Source: Gottfriedia sp049568075
GTDB lineage: Bacteria > Bacillota > Bacilli > Bacillales > Bacillaceae_G
Assembly: GCA_049568075.1 (NCBI GenBank)
Contig: CP144911.1
Length of the DNA stretch: 64,000 nucleotides
Reading direction: 5' to 3' (one strand)
Part shown: positions 24,977 through 34,483 of the stretch, one piece after another
How positions within the stretch are numbered: the stretch's first letter is position 1
Layout of the letters: every line of letters starts with the position of its first letter
The notes under the pieces: generated by a model
Told to the model about the DNA's origin: nothing
Database searches by the model: none
Seen by the model: only the letters and a program-made list of their open reading frames with translations
Made by a program: the position numbers and the translations under genes

Positions 24977-26233
24977 TTGAAAAAGTGGGTTATTATTTCA
25001 GTTATTGTTGTTGCTGTTGGAGGAGGAAGTGGTTGGTTCATTTATAGTAAGAGTCAAGCAAATCAAGCCCAAAATGTGATGGCTACAGCACAAACAATTA
25101 CGGCACAAAAAGGAAAGTTAGAGGTAGCTGTTACTGGATCGGGTTCGGTAACTGCAAATACTGACGAAGATGTTACTGCGGAAAATACAATTCTAGTTGT
25201 GGATAGTGTAAGTGTTTCATCTGGAGAATCGGTAGATAAAGGTGACACACTTGTAACATTTAAAAATGGAGATGTTGTTACTGCTCCAAAAGATGGAGAA
25301 ATTACAAAGGTTTATGTAAGTAGCGGTAGCGGAGCATCGCAAGGAAAAGTTCTAATTCGTATGGAAGATGAAGAGGGAGTTAAATTACCGATTACAAGAG
25401 AAAATGGTGACAGTTCCTCAAATAATTCTAGTACTGGAAATACTGGAGGTAGTAGTTTAATAGCGGATACTGTAAATGTGAAGGAAGGCTCAGTTGTAAA
25501 AGCAGGTGAAACACTTGTGAAATTTACAGATGATAGTATTTTACAGGCACCAGTTGCTGGAACAATCACTAGTCTTGCTGTTAATAGTGGAGATTCTGTA
25601 CAAAGTTCTGCGACAGTAGCACATATAACAAATTACAGTTCTTTGGAAACAACAATCAGTGTAGATGAATTAGATATCACTAAGGTAAAAGTTGGACAGT
25701 CAGTAAGAATAACTGCAAGTGCTTTTGAAGGTGAAACATTCGATGGGATTGTAACGAAAGTAGCAAATGAAGGCACATCGACAAATGGCGTTTCAACATT
25801 TGATGTAACTGTAAAAATTAAAAATCCAAAAGGTTTGAAAATTGGTATGTCAACAGAAGCAAGTATTTTAATACAGAGTAAAGCAGATGCGTTATATGTT
25901 CCAGTAGAAGCAGTGTATAAAAATGAAGATGAAAAATATGTATTAGTTCCTACATCTACAGATGATTCTGGAAAATCTACAAAGAAAGTTACTGTAAAAA
26001 CTGGTATCACAAATGATACGAATGTAGAAATTACAAGTGGATTAACAGAAGGAGAGTCTGTTGAAATACCGAGTGTTCAATCTAGAGGTAATTCCTCTCA
26101 AGGTGGATTTATGATGCAAGGTGGCAACTTCCCAGGTGGTGGCTTCCCAGGTGGAGGATTTTCTGGTGGAGGTAACTTCGGAGGAAGAGCTACTGAAAGA
26201 AACCAAACAGGTGGCGGACAAGGAGGTAAATAA
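24977..26233 (+). CDS. Efflux adaptor protein (HlyD/MacA-like)
   Basis: A 418-residue membrane-fusion protein: one N-terminal membrane helix (~4-24), then two biotinyl-lipoyl-like half motifs (KGDTLVTFKNGDVVTAPKDG and AGETLVKFTDD…QAPVAG), and beta-barrel domains as in MacA/YknX. It would couple the ABC transporter encoded next to the outer envelope. The C-terminus is unusual: about 40 residues rich in Gly, Phe and Pro (GGGFPGGGFSGGGNFGG). The TTG start has GGAGAGGAGAAAAG upstream. The stop overlaps the ATPase start (TAATG), so the three genes form one operon. Confidence 0.9.
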   Translation: MKKWVIISVIVVAVGGGSGWFIYSKSQANQAQNVMATAQTITAQKGKLEVAVTGSGSVTANTDEDVTAENTILVVDSVSVSSGESVDKGDTLVTFKNGDVVTAPKDGEITKVYVSSGSGASQGKVLIRMEDEEGVKLPITRENGDSSSNNSSTGNTGGSSLIADTVNVKEGSVVKAGETLVKFTDDSILQAPVAGTITSLAVNSGDSVQSSATVAHITNYSSLETTISVDELDITKVKVGQSVRITASAFEGETFDGIVTKVANEGTSTNGVSTFDVTVKIKNPKGLKIGMSTEASILIQSKADALYVPVEAVYKNEDEKYVLVPTSTDDSGKSTKKVTVKTGITNDTNVEITSGLTEGESVEIPSVQSRGNSSQGGFMMQGGNFPGGGFPGGGFSGGGNFGGRATERNQTGGGQGGK

Positions 26234-26952
26234 TGACTAACTTTGAGCCGATTATTCAAATAAAAAACATGACGAAAATGTATGAACTTGGCGGAGAAAC
26301 GGTAATGGCTCTTCAGAGTGTATCCCTTGATATCCAAAAGGGTGATTTTATATCAGTCATCGGTCCTTCAGGTTCAGGGAAGTCAACATTTATGAACATG
26401 ATTGGATGCTTAGACCGACCGGATTCTGGGAGATATTTGATTGATAATGAAGATGTAGGGCAAATGAAGAGCTCGCAACTAGCGACTATACGGAATGAAA
26501 AAATTGGATTTATTTTTCAGAATTTCAATCTTATACCAAAGTTAACTGCGGTAGAAAATGTAGAACTACCTCTCATTTATAGAGGGATGAAAACAGCTGA
26601 ACGAAGAGAAATTGCTCTTTCGGCGTTAAAAAAAGTAGGATTAGTCGATCGAGCAAATCATTTACCTACACAATTATCAGGGGGGCAGCAGCAGCGTGTC
26701 GCAATTGCGCGTGCTCTTGCTGGAAGCCCTCCTATTTTACTGGCAGATGAACCGACTGGAGCTCTTGATAGTAAAACAAGTAAGGAAATTTTGGAGATTA
26801 TGAATTTGTTAAATGAGCAAGGGCATACGATTATTCTAATTACACATGATTTAGAAGTAGCAAAACAAGCAACTCGTGTTGTACGAATTCACGATGGCCA
26901 GTTATACGAGAATGGAGGAGAATGGTTTGCAGACACTGAGAATGGCGCTTAA
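26233..26952 (+). CDS. ABC transporter ATP-binding protein (MacB/LolD type)
   Basis: A 239-residue ATPase with Walker A GPSGSGKST, Q-loop FIFQNFNLI, signature LSGGQQQRVAIARAL, Walker B ILLADEPTG and the switch His in ITHD. This is the class that powers MacB-type mechanotransmission exporters and YknY-like transporters. It overlaps the adaptor gene by one base and the permease gene downstream. The substrate is unknown; antimicrobial peptides or toxic small molecules are the usual cargo of the family. Confidence 0.95.
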   Translation: MTNFEPIIQIKNMTKMYELGGETVMALQSVSLDIQKGDFISVIGPSGSGKSTFMNMIGCLDRPDSGRYLIDNEDVGQMKSSQLATIRNEKIGFIFQNFNLIPKLTAVENVELPLIYRGMKTAERREIALSALKKVGLVDRANHLPTQLSGGQQQRVAIARALAGSPPILLADEPTGALDSKTSKEILEIMNLLNEQGHTIILITHDLEVAKQATRVVRIHDGQLYENGGEWFADTENGA

Positions 26953-28081
26953 GAGCATTAAAGGAAATAAAGTAAGAGCGTTCCTAACAATGCTAGGTAT
27001 TATTATCGGTGTATCCTCCGTAATTGTGATGGTTGCGATTGGACAAGGATCAACGAAAGAAGTGCAAGATCAAATAGGAAGCTTAGGTACAAATGTATTA
27101 ACAGTAGGTGTTACTGGCTCAGATGTAACGTTTAAAGAAGATGATGCCAATCAACTTAAGGACGTTAGTGGTGTAGAAGCGATCGCTCCGACTGTCTCTG
27201 GAAGAGTAACTGTAAAAAACGGACAAACGAACGCACAAGTGTCAGTAACAGGAACAACTTCACCTTATTTAAAAGTTCGTGATTTAGAGTTGCAATCAGG
27301 CAGATTTATCGCAGACTTGGATAATGATAATCACTCAAAAATAGCAGTTCTTGGTTCAAGCACAGCACGAACATTATTCGGTTTTGGAAATCCAGTTGGT
27401 CAATACGTTAAAGTAAATGGAACATCATTTAGAGTTGTTGGGGTACTTCAATCAGTTGGTAGTTCATTAGGTTCAAGTGGGGACAGTACGATTTTTGTTC
27501 CGCTTAGCACAGCTCAGCGCTTGGCATCTACTACTTCAATTGGATCTGTCTATGTAAAAGTAGAAAATGAAAATATGATTAATTTTACATTACGTAGAAT
27601 CGAACAAAAGATGTTTACGATTATTGGCGATGAAGATAGCTATAGCGTTTCGAGTCCAGAGGATTTAATGGAAACTGCTTCATCTGTTAATAAAACGATG
27701 ACATTAATGCTAGGTGGAAGTGCTGCGATCTCACTTATTGTTGGTGGTATCGGTATAATGAATATTATGCTTGTATCGGTTTCAGAACGTACAAAAGAAA
27801 TTGGTATTCGAAAAGCAATTGGAGCAAAGCGTGAAAGTATTCTTCTTCAATTTCTCATTGAATCAATGGTATTAAGTTCACTTGGAGGAATAATAGGTGT
27901 TGTAATAGGCGTTATAAGTACAAAAATATTCACTATAACGACAGGAACAGCAATTGCATATTCTGTACCAGTTATGCTGTTATCATTTGTATTCTCTTTA
28001 TTAGTTGGGATCGTATTTGGTGTTTTTCCAGCAAATAAAGCGTCTAAGCTTGATCCAATTCAAGCTCTTCGATATGAATAG
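26927..28081 (+). CDS. ABC transporter permease (MacB/FtsX family)
   Basis: A 384-residue permease. One N-terminal helix follows MALKSIKGNKVRAFLTMLGI, then a ~210-residue extracytoplasmic MacB-PCD domain, then three helices and the FtsX motif VSERTKEIGIRKAIGAKR. I chose TTG 26927 because GGAGGAG lies six bases before it; this overlaps the ATPase gene by 26 bases. Upstream ATG codons in the same frame lack a ribosome site. Together with the adaptor and ATPase it forms a complete exporter. Confidence 0.9.
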   Translation: MQTLRMALKSIKGNKVRAFLTMLGIIIGVSSVIVMVAIGQGSTKEVQDQIGSLGTNVLTVGVTGSDVTFKEDDANQLKDVSGVEAIAPTVSGRVTVKNGQTNAQVSVTGTTSPYLKVRDLELQSGRFIADLDNDNHSKIAVLGSSTARTLFGFGNPVGQYVKVNGTSFRVVGVLQSVGSSLGSSGDSTIFVPLSTAQRLASTTSIGSVYVKVENENMINFTLRRIEQKMFTIIGDEDSYSVSSPEDLMETASSVNKTMTLMLGGSAAISLIVGGIGIMNIMLVSVSERTKEIGIRKAIGAKRESILLQFLIESMVLSSLGGIIGVVIGVISTKIFTITTGTAIAYSVPVMLLSFVFSLLVGIVFGVFPANKASKLDPIQALRYE

Positions 28082-28089
28082 TACGAATA

Positions 28090-28138
28090 AAGAGGTTGTC
28101 CCAAAAGTAAAACTTTTAAGGGGCACCTTTTTTTTTGT
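28090..28138 (+). terminator. Intrinsic terminator
   Basis: Imperfect hairpin of AGGTTGTCCC-AAAAGT with ACTTTTAAGGGGCACCT, then nine T. Confidence 0.75.
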
Positions 28139-28220
28139 TAAAAAAAAATCATTCTCTACGATCGTTTTACTACTTAAGTAAGAAACCTTATTAATCTATT
28201 AAAATAGTATTTTAGGTTTC

Positions 28221-28265
28221 TATTCAAAAATGTCAGAATAGTCTATAATTATGGTCGTAACCTGA
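28221..28265 (+). promoter_or_regulatory. Promoter with ATGGT-N4-ACC operator (site 1)
   Basis: TATTCA, 17 bases, TATAAT (28244-28249), then ATGGTCGTAACC (28251-28262) over the expected start point. The same arrangement is found at 31871-31916, so both operons of the locus probably answer to one regulator. Confidence 0.6.
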
Positions 28266-28352
28266 ATTCAACCGTAAATATTGAGAAAAGTGAAAGGTGA
28301 GTATTTTTTGGCTTGTTGTTTAATTTAATAATTCTATTAGGAGGCAAACGAC

Positions 28353-29654
28353 GTGGAAGAATTAATCTCAGAATTGGTTGATAAGATGAAAGGAAGTTTA
28401 ATCAATATTAGACGTGATATCCACTGTTTTCCTGAGATAGGATGGACAGAATTCCGAACCTCATCTCTCATAGCAGATTTCTTGTCTGAATTGGGATTTG
28501 AAGTGAAAGCTGGAAGGGAAATCATTGTACCTGAATCGAGAATGGGTGTCCCGGATGAAAAAACGATAGAAGAAGCAAAAGAGCGGGCATTGTCGTTTGG
28601 GGCAAATTCGTATTGGATTGAGAAAATGGAAGACGGGTTAACTGGTGTAGTAGGCATTTGGGATACAGGGCGGATTGGTCCAACACTTGCCTTCCGATTT
28701 GATATTGATGCATTGGAAATAGCTGAGGATAAAGGATTAAATCATGTTCCATGGAATCGAGGTTTTCATTCGAAAGTAGAAGGCTATATGCATGCTTGTG
28801 GACACGATGGACATATTGCAATTGGGTTAGGAATGGCACAATTGATTTCAAAAATGAAAGAGGAGCTTTCAGGAAAAATTAAACTCATATTTCAACCTGC
28901 TGAAGAAGGTGCGCGTGGTGCGAGAGCAATGGTTGATTCGAGGGTCTTAGATGATGTTAATTATTTCTTTAGTGGTCATATTGGTGTAACAGCAACAAAA
29001 CAAAATCAACTTGTCTGTGGCGTAACAGATTTTTTCGCGTCAACCAAGTTTGATTTAGAACTGGAAGGATTGCAGGCACATGCTGCATTAGCACCACATG
29101 AAGGTAGGAATGCATTGCTTGCGGCATCTACTATTACATTGCAATTGTATGCAATCTCACGGCATGGATTAGGAGATTCAAGAATAAATGTTGGAGTTAT
29201 TCAAGGTGGAGAAGGTCGAAACATTATTCCGGCACATGCTAAGCTAAAATTTGAAACAAGAGGATCAACCAACGAGGTTGATCAATATATGAAGAATGAA
29301 TCAATGCGGATCATACAATCCGTGGCTCAGTTGTATGGGATTAAGGAACATACCGAAGTAGTAGGACGTTCGATTATAGCAGATTGTGACGCTGATCTTG
29401 CGAAACTTGTATATGAAATAGGATCAAAAGTTAAACAAACCAGTGAAATTGTTATTTCTCAGCCTTTTCTTGCTTCAGAAGATGTAACGTATATGATGAA
29501 AGAGGTTCAAAAAAATGGTGGGATGGCTACTTATCTATTGTTTGGGACTGAATTGGCTGCAGGCCATCATAATTGTGCATTCGACTTTAACGAAAAAACA
29601 ATTGCGTATGCAGTTGAAGTTTTTGGAAACTTACTTGTACATTTAGCCAGATAA
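28353..29654 (+). CDS. AbgA-like amidohydrolase (M20D peptidase)
   Basis: A 433-residue metalloamidase similar along its length to Escherichia coli AbgA, one subunit of p-aminobenzoyl-glutamate hydrolase. Shared features include the VEFRT-like EFRTSSLIADFL, RMGVPDE, the zinc motif HACGHDGH, QPAEEGARGARAMVD and the C-terminal FGTELAAGHHNCAFDF. It would remove the amino-acid part from an N-aroyl or N-acyl amino acid in the cytoplasm. No AbgB partner is adjacent, but a second M20D hydrolase follows at 33.2 kb. The start codon is GTG 28353 with TAGGAGGCAAACGAC upstream. Confidence 0.88.
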   Translation: MEELISELVDKMKGSLINIRRDIHCFPEIGWTEFRTSSLIADFLSELGFEVKAGREIIVPESRMGVPDEKTIEEAKERALSFGANSYWIEKMEDGLTGVVGIWDTGRIGPTLAFRFDIDALEIAEDKGLNHVPWNRGFHSKVEGYMHACGHDGHIAIGLGMAQLISKMKEELSGKIKLIFQPAEEGARGARAMVDSRVLDDVNYFFSGHIGVTATKQNQLVCGVTDFFASTKFDLELEGLQAHAALAPHEGRNALLAASTITLQLYAISRHGLGDSRINVGVIQGGEGRNIIPAHAKLKFETRGSTNEVDQYMKNESMRIIQSVAQLYGIKEHTEVVGRSIIADCDADLAKLVYEIGSKVKQTSEIVISQPFLASEDVTYMMKEVQKNGGMATYLLFGTELAAGHHNCAFDFNEKTIAYAVEVFGNLLVHLAR

Positions 29655-29680
29655 TGAACTAGAGGAGAGGGGAATAGAGT

Positions 29681-30514
29681 ATGTTTTTTCTTGCATTAAT
29701 TAGTTCTTTTTTGAATGCAGTAAATGCGTTGTATGCCAAAAAAATAACAATGCAAATGAAGGATAATAATAGTTTTATTGTAACATCTTTTCTAGTGGTC
29801 ACCATTTTGTTAGGTTGCGTAATGCCTTGGTATTATTCCTTTTCTGTTACCCCAGCTACAATAGGTTTATTAATCATTGTAATTATTTTAGATGCATTGT
29901 CTAATGTAACATTTTTCTTAGCGCTAGGACGAATAGAAGTATCTCAACTAGCAGTGTATACTGCATTAACTCCATTATTCACGTTTATTCCAAATAGCAT
30001 ATTGCACGGATTCGATATACATATTTTAATTCCGGTATTGCTTATTGTACTTGGTGTATATTTCCTGAACGTAAGAGGTAGAAACATGTTATCTCCATTA
30101 GTAGAAATAAAAAAGCCAGGGAATTTATTAGGAGTTGCAGCTGCAGTTACTGCTGGGCTCAGCATGGTTCCTACACAACAATTGCTCGTTCATCAATGGA
30201 TAAACGCCCCCACACTTTATTTTTTCAGAGCGAGTGGGATTGCCCTAATAATCTATTTAATACATCGTCCAAAAATTTGGTATCCCAAACTGAATATGCA
30301 CCTTTCGATTCGTGGGGTGCTTGCGATTTCACAATGGATTGCATTGTTTGCAGCCTTAAAGATTGCCAATGGGACTCTAGTTGTAGCTTTAGCTTATACC
30401 TCACCAATATTTGCATTGTTTTTAGCAAGAATTTATTATAAAGAAAAAATTACAGCAGCTAAGTTGATTGCCTGCTGCATTACCATTTTAGGAATTTTAT
30501 TTATTTTAGAGTAG
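29681..30514 (+). CDS. EamA/DMT-family transporter
   Basis: A 277-residue protein with about ten membrane helices in two EamA repeats, typical of drug/metabolite transporters. The second repeat contains AYTSPIFALFLARIYYKEKI, the usual end of the repeat. AGAGGAGAGGGGAA precedes the ATG. It sits between the AbgA-like hydrolase and the regulator in one operon, so it may export a product or import the substrate of the hydrolase; direction is not determinable. Confidence 0.85.
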   Translation: MFFLALISSFLNAVNALYAKKITMQMKDNNSFIVTSFLVVTILLGCVMPWYYSFSVTPATIGLLIIVIILDALSNVTFFLALGRIEVSQLAVYTALTPLFTFIPNSILHGFDIHILIPVLLIVLGVYFLNVRGRNMLSPLVEIKKPGNLLGVAAAVTAGLSMVPTQQLLVHQWINAPTLYFFRASGIALIIYLIHRPKIWYPKLNMHLSIRGVLAISQWIALFAALKIANGTLVVALAYTSPIFALFLARIYYKEKITAAKLIACCITILGILFILE

Positions 30515-30525
30515 TGGAGGAAAAG

Positions 30526-31827
30526 ATGAAAAAAATCCGTTTAGGTTTACTTGGATCTGATGATTCGATTGACGTTATTCAATCTGTAATAAAGGAATAC
30601 CCTGAATTTGAATGTACTTCTATTATCTATTGGAGAGAAGAGGAAATACCTGATCTTTTAAGTCCAGTTGCAAATGATTTTGATATTTGGCTCTTTTCAG
30701 GAAAGGTCCCTTATGCCATAGCAAAAAGCTGGGGTGGAATTACAAAACCCATGTTTTTTACGCCCCACACTGGACCGAGTCTTTATAAAACTTTGTTACA
30801 AATATTTTATCATAACCAGATTGCAATGGAGCAAATCAGCTTTGATAACTTCCATTATGATGAACTCAAAAGCATTTTAGATGAAGCAGAAATTAAAGCT
30901 GATCATTTATTTTTGAAATATTATGAAGGGGAAGTTGATGCAAATGTACTTGCAGGATACCACTATGATTTATGGAAAAGTGGAAAAACGAAAGCAGCAG
31001 TTACATGTCTCAGGTCGGCACATATTGAACTTGAGAAGATGGGAGTCCCCGTTTATCGCGTACTTCCTGCAAAGTCAGCTATTGAGTCTGTACTAAATTT
31101 AGCACTTCGAACTTATGAGATGTTACATTTTAAAGAAAGTCAAATTGCAGTTCAAATGATAGAGATTGACTCTTATTTTGGACTAGCAAAGGATACTTTT
31201 TCAACTGATGAAATTTACAAAATAGAAATTAAAATGGCAGAGAAGCTTCTTGTTTACGCAAATAAACTTCAAGGATCACTTAAATCTGCTGGTCCTGGTC
31301 GATATGTCATTTTTACAACCCGAGGGCTACTACAGGATATAACGAATGAATTTTCTATTATACCGAATTTGGAAGATCTCGAAGAATTAAAGAAAGAAGT
31401 CATTACGTGTGGAATTGGAATCGGTAAAACGGCTTACGAAGCAGAAATTCATGCCGGAAGAGCGTTATTTCATGCTAGAGAGTTTGGAAAAGGAAGTTGG
31501 ATGGTTGCTCTCGATAATCAAACGATAGCGGGGCCATTGGGAAGAGAGGAACAAATTACATATTCTTATGTCTCAAAAGAACTACAAAAAATAAGCGAAC
31601 AAACATCTTTAAGCATTTCGACACTTAGTAAGTTAGAATCTATTCTTAAAAAAATAGGAAAGAGTGAGATTGGAGCTCACGAACTAGCACAGTATATGCA
31701 AATCATGCCGAGAAGCGCGCGTAGAATTTTAAAAGAATTAGAGGAACAAGGAATTGCTCAAGTTGTTGGAGAGGAAACACCTTATTCGCGTGGAAGGCCT
31801 AGAAATATTTATAAAATTAGCCTTTGA
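30526..31827 (+). CDS. Transcriptional regulator with C-terminal winged helix
   Basis: A 433-residue cytoplasmic regulator. The last ~75 residues carry a winged-helix motif, ELAQYMQIMPRSARRILKEL, ending in GRPRNIYKI, as in DNA-binding domains that read inverted repeats. The central part has CGIGIGKTAYEAEIHAGRAL, which resembles the core of degenerate GGDEF-like or nucleotide-binding regulator domains, without a GGDEF signature. I cannot place it in a named family. ATG 30526 has GTGGAGG in front; the gene overlaps nothing but follows EamA by 11 bases. It is the natural candidate to bind the operators at 28.25 and 31.90 kb. Confidence 0.7.
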   Translation: MKKIRLGLLGSDDSIDVIQSVIKEYPEFECTSIIYWREEEIPDLLSPVANDFDIWLFSGKVPYAIAKSWGGITKPMFFTPHTGPSLYKTLLQIFYHNQIAMEQISFDNFHYDELKSILDEAEIKADHLFLKYYEGEVDANVLAGYHYDLWKSGKTKAAVTCLRSAHIELEKMGVPVYRVLPAKSAIESVLNLALRTYEMLHFKESQIAVQMIEIDSYFGLAKDTFSTDEIYKIEIKMAEKLLVYANKLQGSLKSAGPGRYVIFTTRGLLQDITNEFSIIPNLEDLEELKKEVITCGIGIGKTAYEAEIHAGRALFHAREFGKGSWMVALDNQTIAGPLGREEQITYSYVSKELQKISEQTSLSISTLSKLESILKKIGKSEIGAHELAQYMQIMPRSARRILKELEEQGIAQVVGEETPYSRGRPRNIYKISL

Positions 31828-31870
31828 TATTAGATAAAATATGAAAATTTAATATTCTGAATATTATTAC

Positions 31871-31916
31871 TTAACAAAATAAATAATTAGTGATATAGTT
31901 ATGGTCATAACCATAA
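31871..31916 (+). promoter_or_regulatory. Promoter with ATGGT-N4-ACCAT operator (site 2)
   Basis: TTAACA, 17 bases, TATAGT (31894-31899), then the palindrome TTATGGTCATAACCATAA (31899-31916). Same position relative to the -10 as site 1. Confidence 0.65.
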
Positions 31917-31952
31917 ATAGACCTTAAATACTAGTTTGTAACGGGAGGAAAA

Positions 31953-33182
31953 ATGATTAATCAGGATAGATTGTGGAATCGCCTTATGGAACTCGGGTCC
32001 ATAGGAAAACAAGAGTCTGGAGGAATTACTCGTTTGTCCTTTACTGAAAATGAGAGAAAAGCTAAAGAATTAGTTACTTCCTATATGGTTGAAGCAGGAT
32101 TAAAAGTTTACGAAGATACCGTTGGAAATCTTATTGGACGTAAAGAAGGAACTAATCAAAACGCACCTGTTGTACTCGTAGGCTCCCATATCGATTCTGT
32201 ATATAATGGCGGAAATTTTGACGGACCACTTGGCGTTCTCTCTGGGATTGAAATTCTCCAGACGATGAATGAACAGGGAATTACAACAGTACATCCTATT
32301 GAAGTGATTGTATTTACAGATGAAGAAGGAGCAAGATTTAGCTTTGGAATGATTGGAAGTCGAGGAATTGCTGGAACACTTACTTTGGAGGAACTCCAAA
32401 ATAAGGATCAACAAGGAATTACTGTAGCTCAAGCGATGAGCGAGGCAGGTTATAACCCATTATTAATTGATCAGTCAGTCAGAAGTATTGGATCAGTAAA
32501 AGCCTATGTAGAATTACATATTGAACAAGGTAAGGTGCTTGAAAACGATAATTTATCGGTTGGTATTGTTACAGGAATCGCAGGCCCGTTGTGGCTTAAA
32601 TTCACAATTGAAGGTAAAGCAGGGCATGCGGGGACAACTCCAATGAATGACCGTAACGATGCCTTAGTTGCTGCTTCCCAGATTGTTCAACTAATTGAAA
32701 CTGAGTCAGCTAAGACAGGTTCAACGGTTGGAACAGTTGGTCAATTGCAGCTGTTTCCTGGAGGAATCAATATAATTCCTGGAAAGGTTGAATTCACCTT
32801 GGATTTGCGTGATGTAAATGAAGCAATTCGGGATGGGGTGGAAAACCGAATTTTAGAAGGAGCTAAAATTTTATGTGAACAACGTAGTGTAGGATTGCAA
32901 GTTGAAGTTTTGCAACGTATTGCACCTTCATTATGCTCTAATGAAATTCAAGATATAGCAAAACTAGCTTGTGAAACGATAGGTGTAGAACCATTTTTTA
33001 TCCCAAGTGGAGCTGGGCACGATTGCATGCAGCTTACAAGTCTATGTCCTATAGGGATGCTTTTTATCCGTTCAAAAGATGGAATAAGCCATAATCCTGC
33101 TGAATGGAGTTCAAAAGAAGATTGTACAGACGGTGCTAATGTACTTTATCATACTGTACTTCAGTTATCTAATAATGAATAG
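31953..33182 (+). CDS. Zn-dependent hydantoinase/carbamoylase-type amidohydrolase (M20)
   Basis: A 409-residue enzyme of the N-carbamoyl-L-amino acid hydrolase / allantoate amidohydrolase family, which releases ammonia and carbon dioxide from ureido compounds. Metal-binding blocks are GSHIDSVYNGGNFDGPLGV, FTDEEGARF and, near the C-terminus, PSGAGHDCMQL. The substrate-gating stretch GKAGHAGTTPMNDRNDAL is typical. Length is normal. GGGAGGAAAA precedes the ATG. It is the first gene of the second operon and fits catabolism of N-substituted amino acids together with the next hydrolase. Confidence 0.9.
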   Translation: MINQDRLWNRLMELGSIGKQESGGITRLSFTENERKAKELVTSYMVEAGLKVYEDTVGNLIGRKEGTNQNAPVVLVGSHIDSVYNGGNFDGPLGVLSGIEILQTMNEQGITTVHPIEVIVFTDEEGARFSFGMIGSRGIAGTLTLEELQNKDQQGITVAQAMSEAGYNPLLIDQSVRSIGSVKAYVELHIEQGKVLENDNLSVGIVTGIAGPLWLKFTIEGKAGHAGTTPMNDRNDALVAASQIVQLIETESAKTGSTVGTVGQLQLFPGGINIIPGKVEFTLDLRDVNEAIRDGVENRILEGAKILCEQRSVGLQVEVLQRIAPSLCSNEIQDIAKLACETIGVEPFFIPSGAGHDCMQLTSLCPIGMLFIRSKDGISHNPAEWSSKEDCTDGANVLYHTVLQLSNNE

Positions 33183-33196
33183 AGGGAGATACAATC

Positions 33197-34372
33197 ATGC
33201 AAACAATATCATTAGATAGTTTAGTAGAGCAAACAAAAGAAGAAGTAATTAAGTGGAGAAGGCATTTCCATCAGTACCCAGAGTTATCTTTTCACGAGGA
33301 AAAAACAGCTCAATATGTGTATGATACACTTCAAACTTTTGGAAATTTAGAGATAACTCGTCCAACAAAGACAAGTGTTATGGCTCGTCTGATTGGTTCT
33401 CAGCCCGGCAAAGTGTTAGCAATTCGTGCCGATATGGATGCTTTACCGATTGAGGAAGAAAACACTTTTGAATTTGTTTCTACAAATCCGGGTGTAATGC
33501 ATGCATGTGGGCATGATGGTCATACAGCAATGCTTCTAGGCACAGCAAAAATTCTAACTAGTTTAAAAGATAAAATCAAAGGTGAAGTTCGCTTTTTGTT
33601 TCAACACGCCGAAGAGTTGTTTCCTGGTGGTGCAGAGGAAATGGTACAAGCAGGAGTAATGGATGGAGTTGATATGGTAATCGGTGCTCATCTTTGGGCT
33701 CCTATGAAACTAGGTACAGTAGGTGTAGCTTATGGACCGATGATGGCTGCTCCAGATACTTTCTATATTACTGTTGAAGGTAAGGGTGGACATGCAGCAC
33801 TTCCTCATGACACGATTGATTCAATTGCGATCGCTTCCCAAGTTGTAACGAATCTTCAACATATTGTTTCTAGAAACACTGATCCACTTGATAATCTAGT
33901 AGTTTCTGTTACTAAGTTTATTGGAGGTACAACTCATAACGTAATCCCAGGTTCAGTTGAAATCTGTGGAACCGTTCGTAGTTTCAACGCCGACCTTAGG
34001 AAATCAGTTCCTGACCTTATGGAACGTGTGATAAAAGGAATAACTGAGGCTCATGGTGCACAATACAAATTTAATTATGAGCTTGGATATCGCCCTGTTA
34101 TCAACGATGATCAGATTACGAAGGCTATTGAAGAAACGATTCTAGAAGTGTTTGATGAAAAGACTCTCGACCTTATGAAACCAAACATGGGTGGTGAAGA
34201 TTTCTCTGCTTTCCAACAAAAGGCACCAGGAACTTTCTTCTATGTGGGAGCAGGAAACAAAGAAAAAGATATTACTTATCCGCATCATCATGCACGGTTT
34301 ACAATAGACGAGGATGCTTTGGAAATTGGTGTAAAATTATTTGTTCATGCAACATTTAAGCTTTTAGATTAA
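33197..34372 (+). CDS. M20D amidohydrolase (N-acyl-amino acid hydrolase type)
   Basis: A 391-residue metalloamidase of the hippurate hydrolase / aminoacylase group. It has RRHFHQYPELSFHEE, the metal motif MHACGHDGHTAML, AEELFPGGAEEM and the dimerisation segment GKGGHAALPHDTIDS. It differs from the AbgA-like enzyme at 28.4 kb in lacking the extra N-terminal insert. AGAGGGAGATACAATC precedes the ATG, 14 bases after the previous stop. Likely cleaves the acyl group from an N-acyl amino acid; the exact substrate is unknown. Confidence 0.9.
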   Translation: MQTISLDSLVEQTKEEVIKWRRHFHQYPELSFHEEKTAQYVYDTLQTFGNLEITRPTKTSVMARLIGSQPGKVLAIRADMDALPIEEENTFEFVSTNPGVMHACGHDGHTAMLLGTAKILTSLKDKIKGEVRFLFQHAEELFPGGAEEMVQAGVMDGVDMVIGAHLWAPMKLGTVGVAYGPMMAAPDTFYITVEGKGGHAALPHDTIDSIAIASQVVTNLQHIVSRNTDPLDNLVVSVTKFIGGTTHNVIPGSVEICGTVRSFNADLRKSVPDLMERVIKGITEAHGAQYKFNYELGYRPVINDDQITKAIEETILEVFDEKTLDLMKPNMGGEDFSAFQQKAPGTFFYVGAGNKEKDITYPHHHARFTIDEDALEIGVKLFVHATFKLLD

Positions 34373-34384
34373 TAGACTTATGGT

Positions 34385-34416
34385 TAAGTAGACCTTATTT
34401 TATAAGGATATACTTA
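34385..34416. other. Inverted repeat between hydrolase and symporter genes
   Basis: CCTTAT-TTT-ATAAGG inside TAAGTA / TACTTA arms. No T tract, so a processing hairpin or operator is as likely as a terminator. Confidence 0.4.
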
Positions 34417-34483
34417 ATCTAAATCTCTATTTTCTGAATATTTAAACTAGTATAAATTTTAAATTGAAAGTGGGGAACAATTT

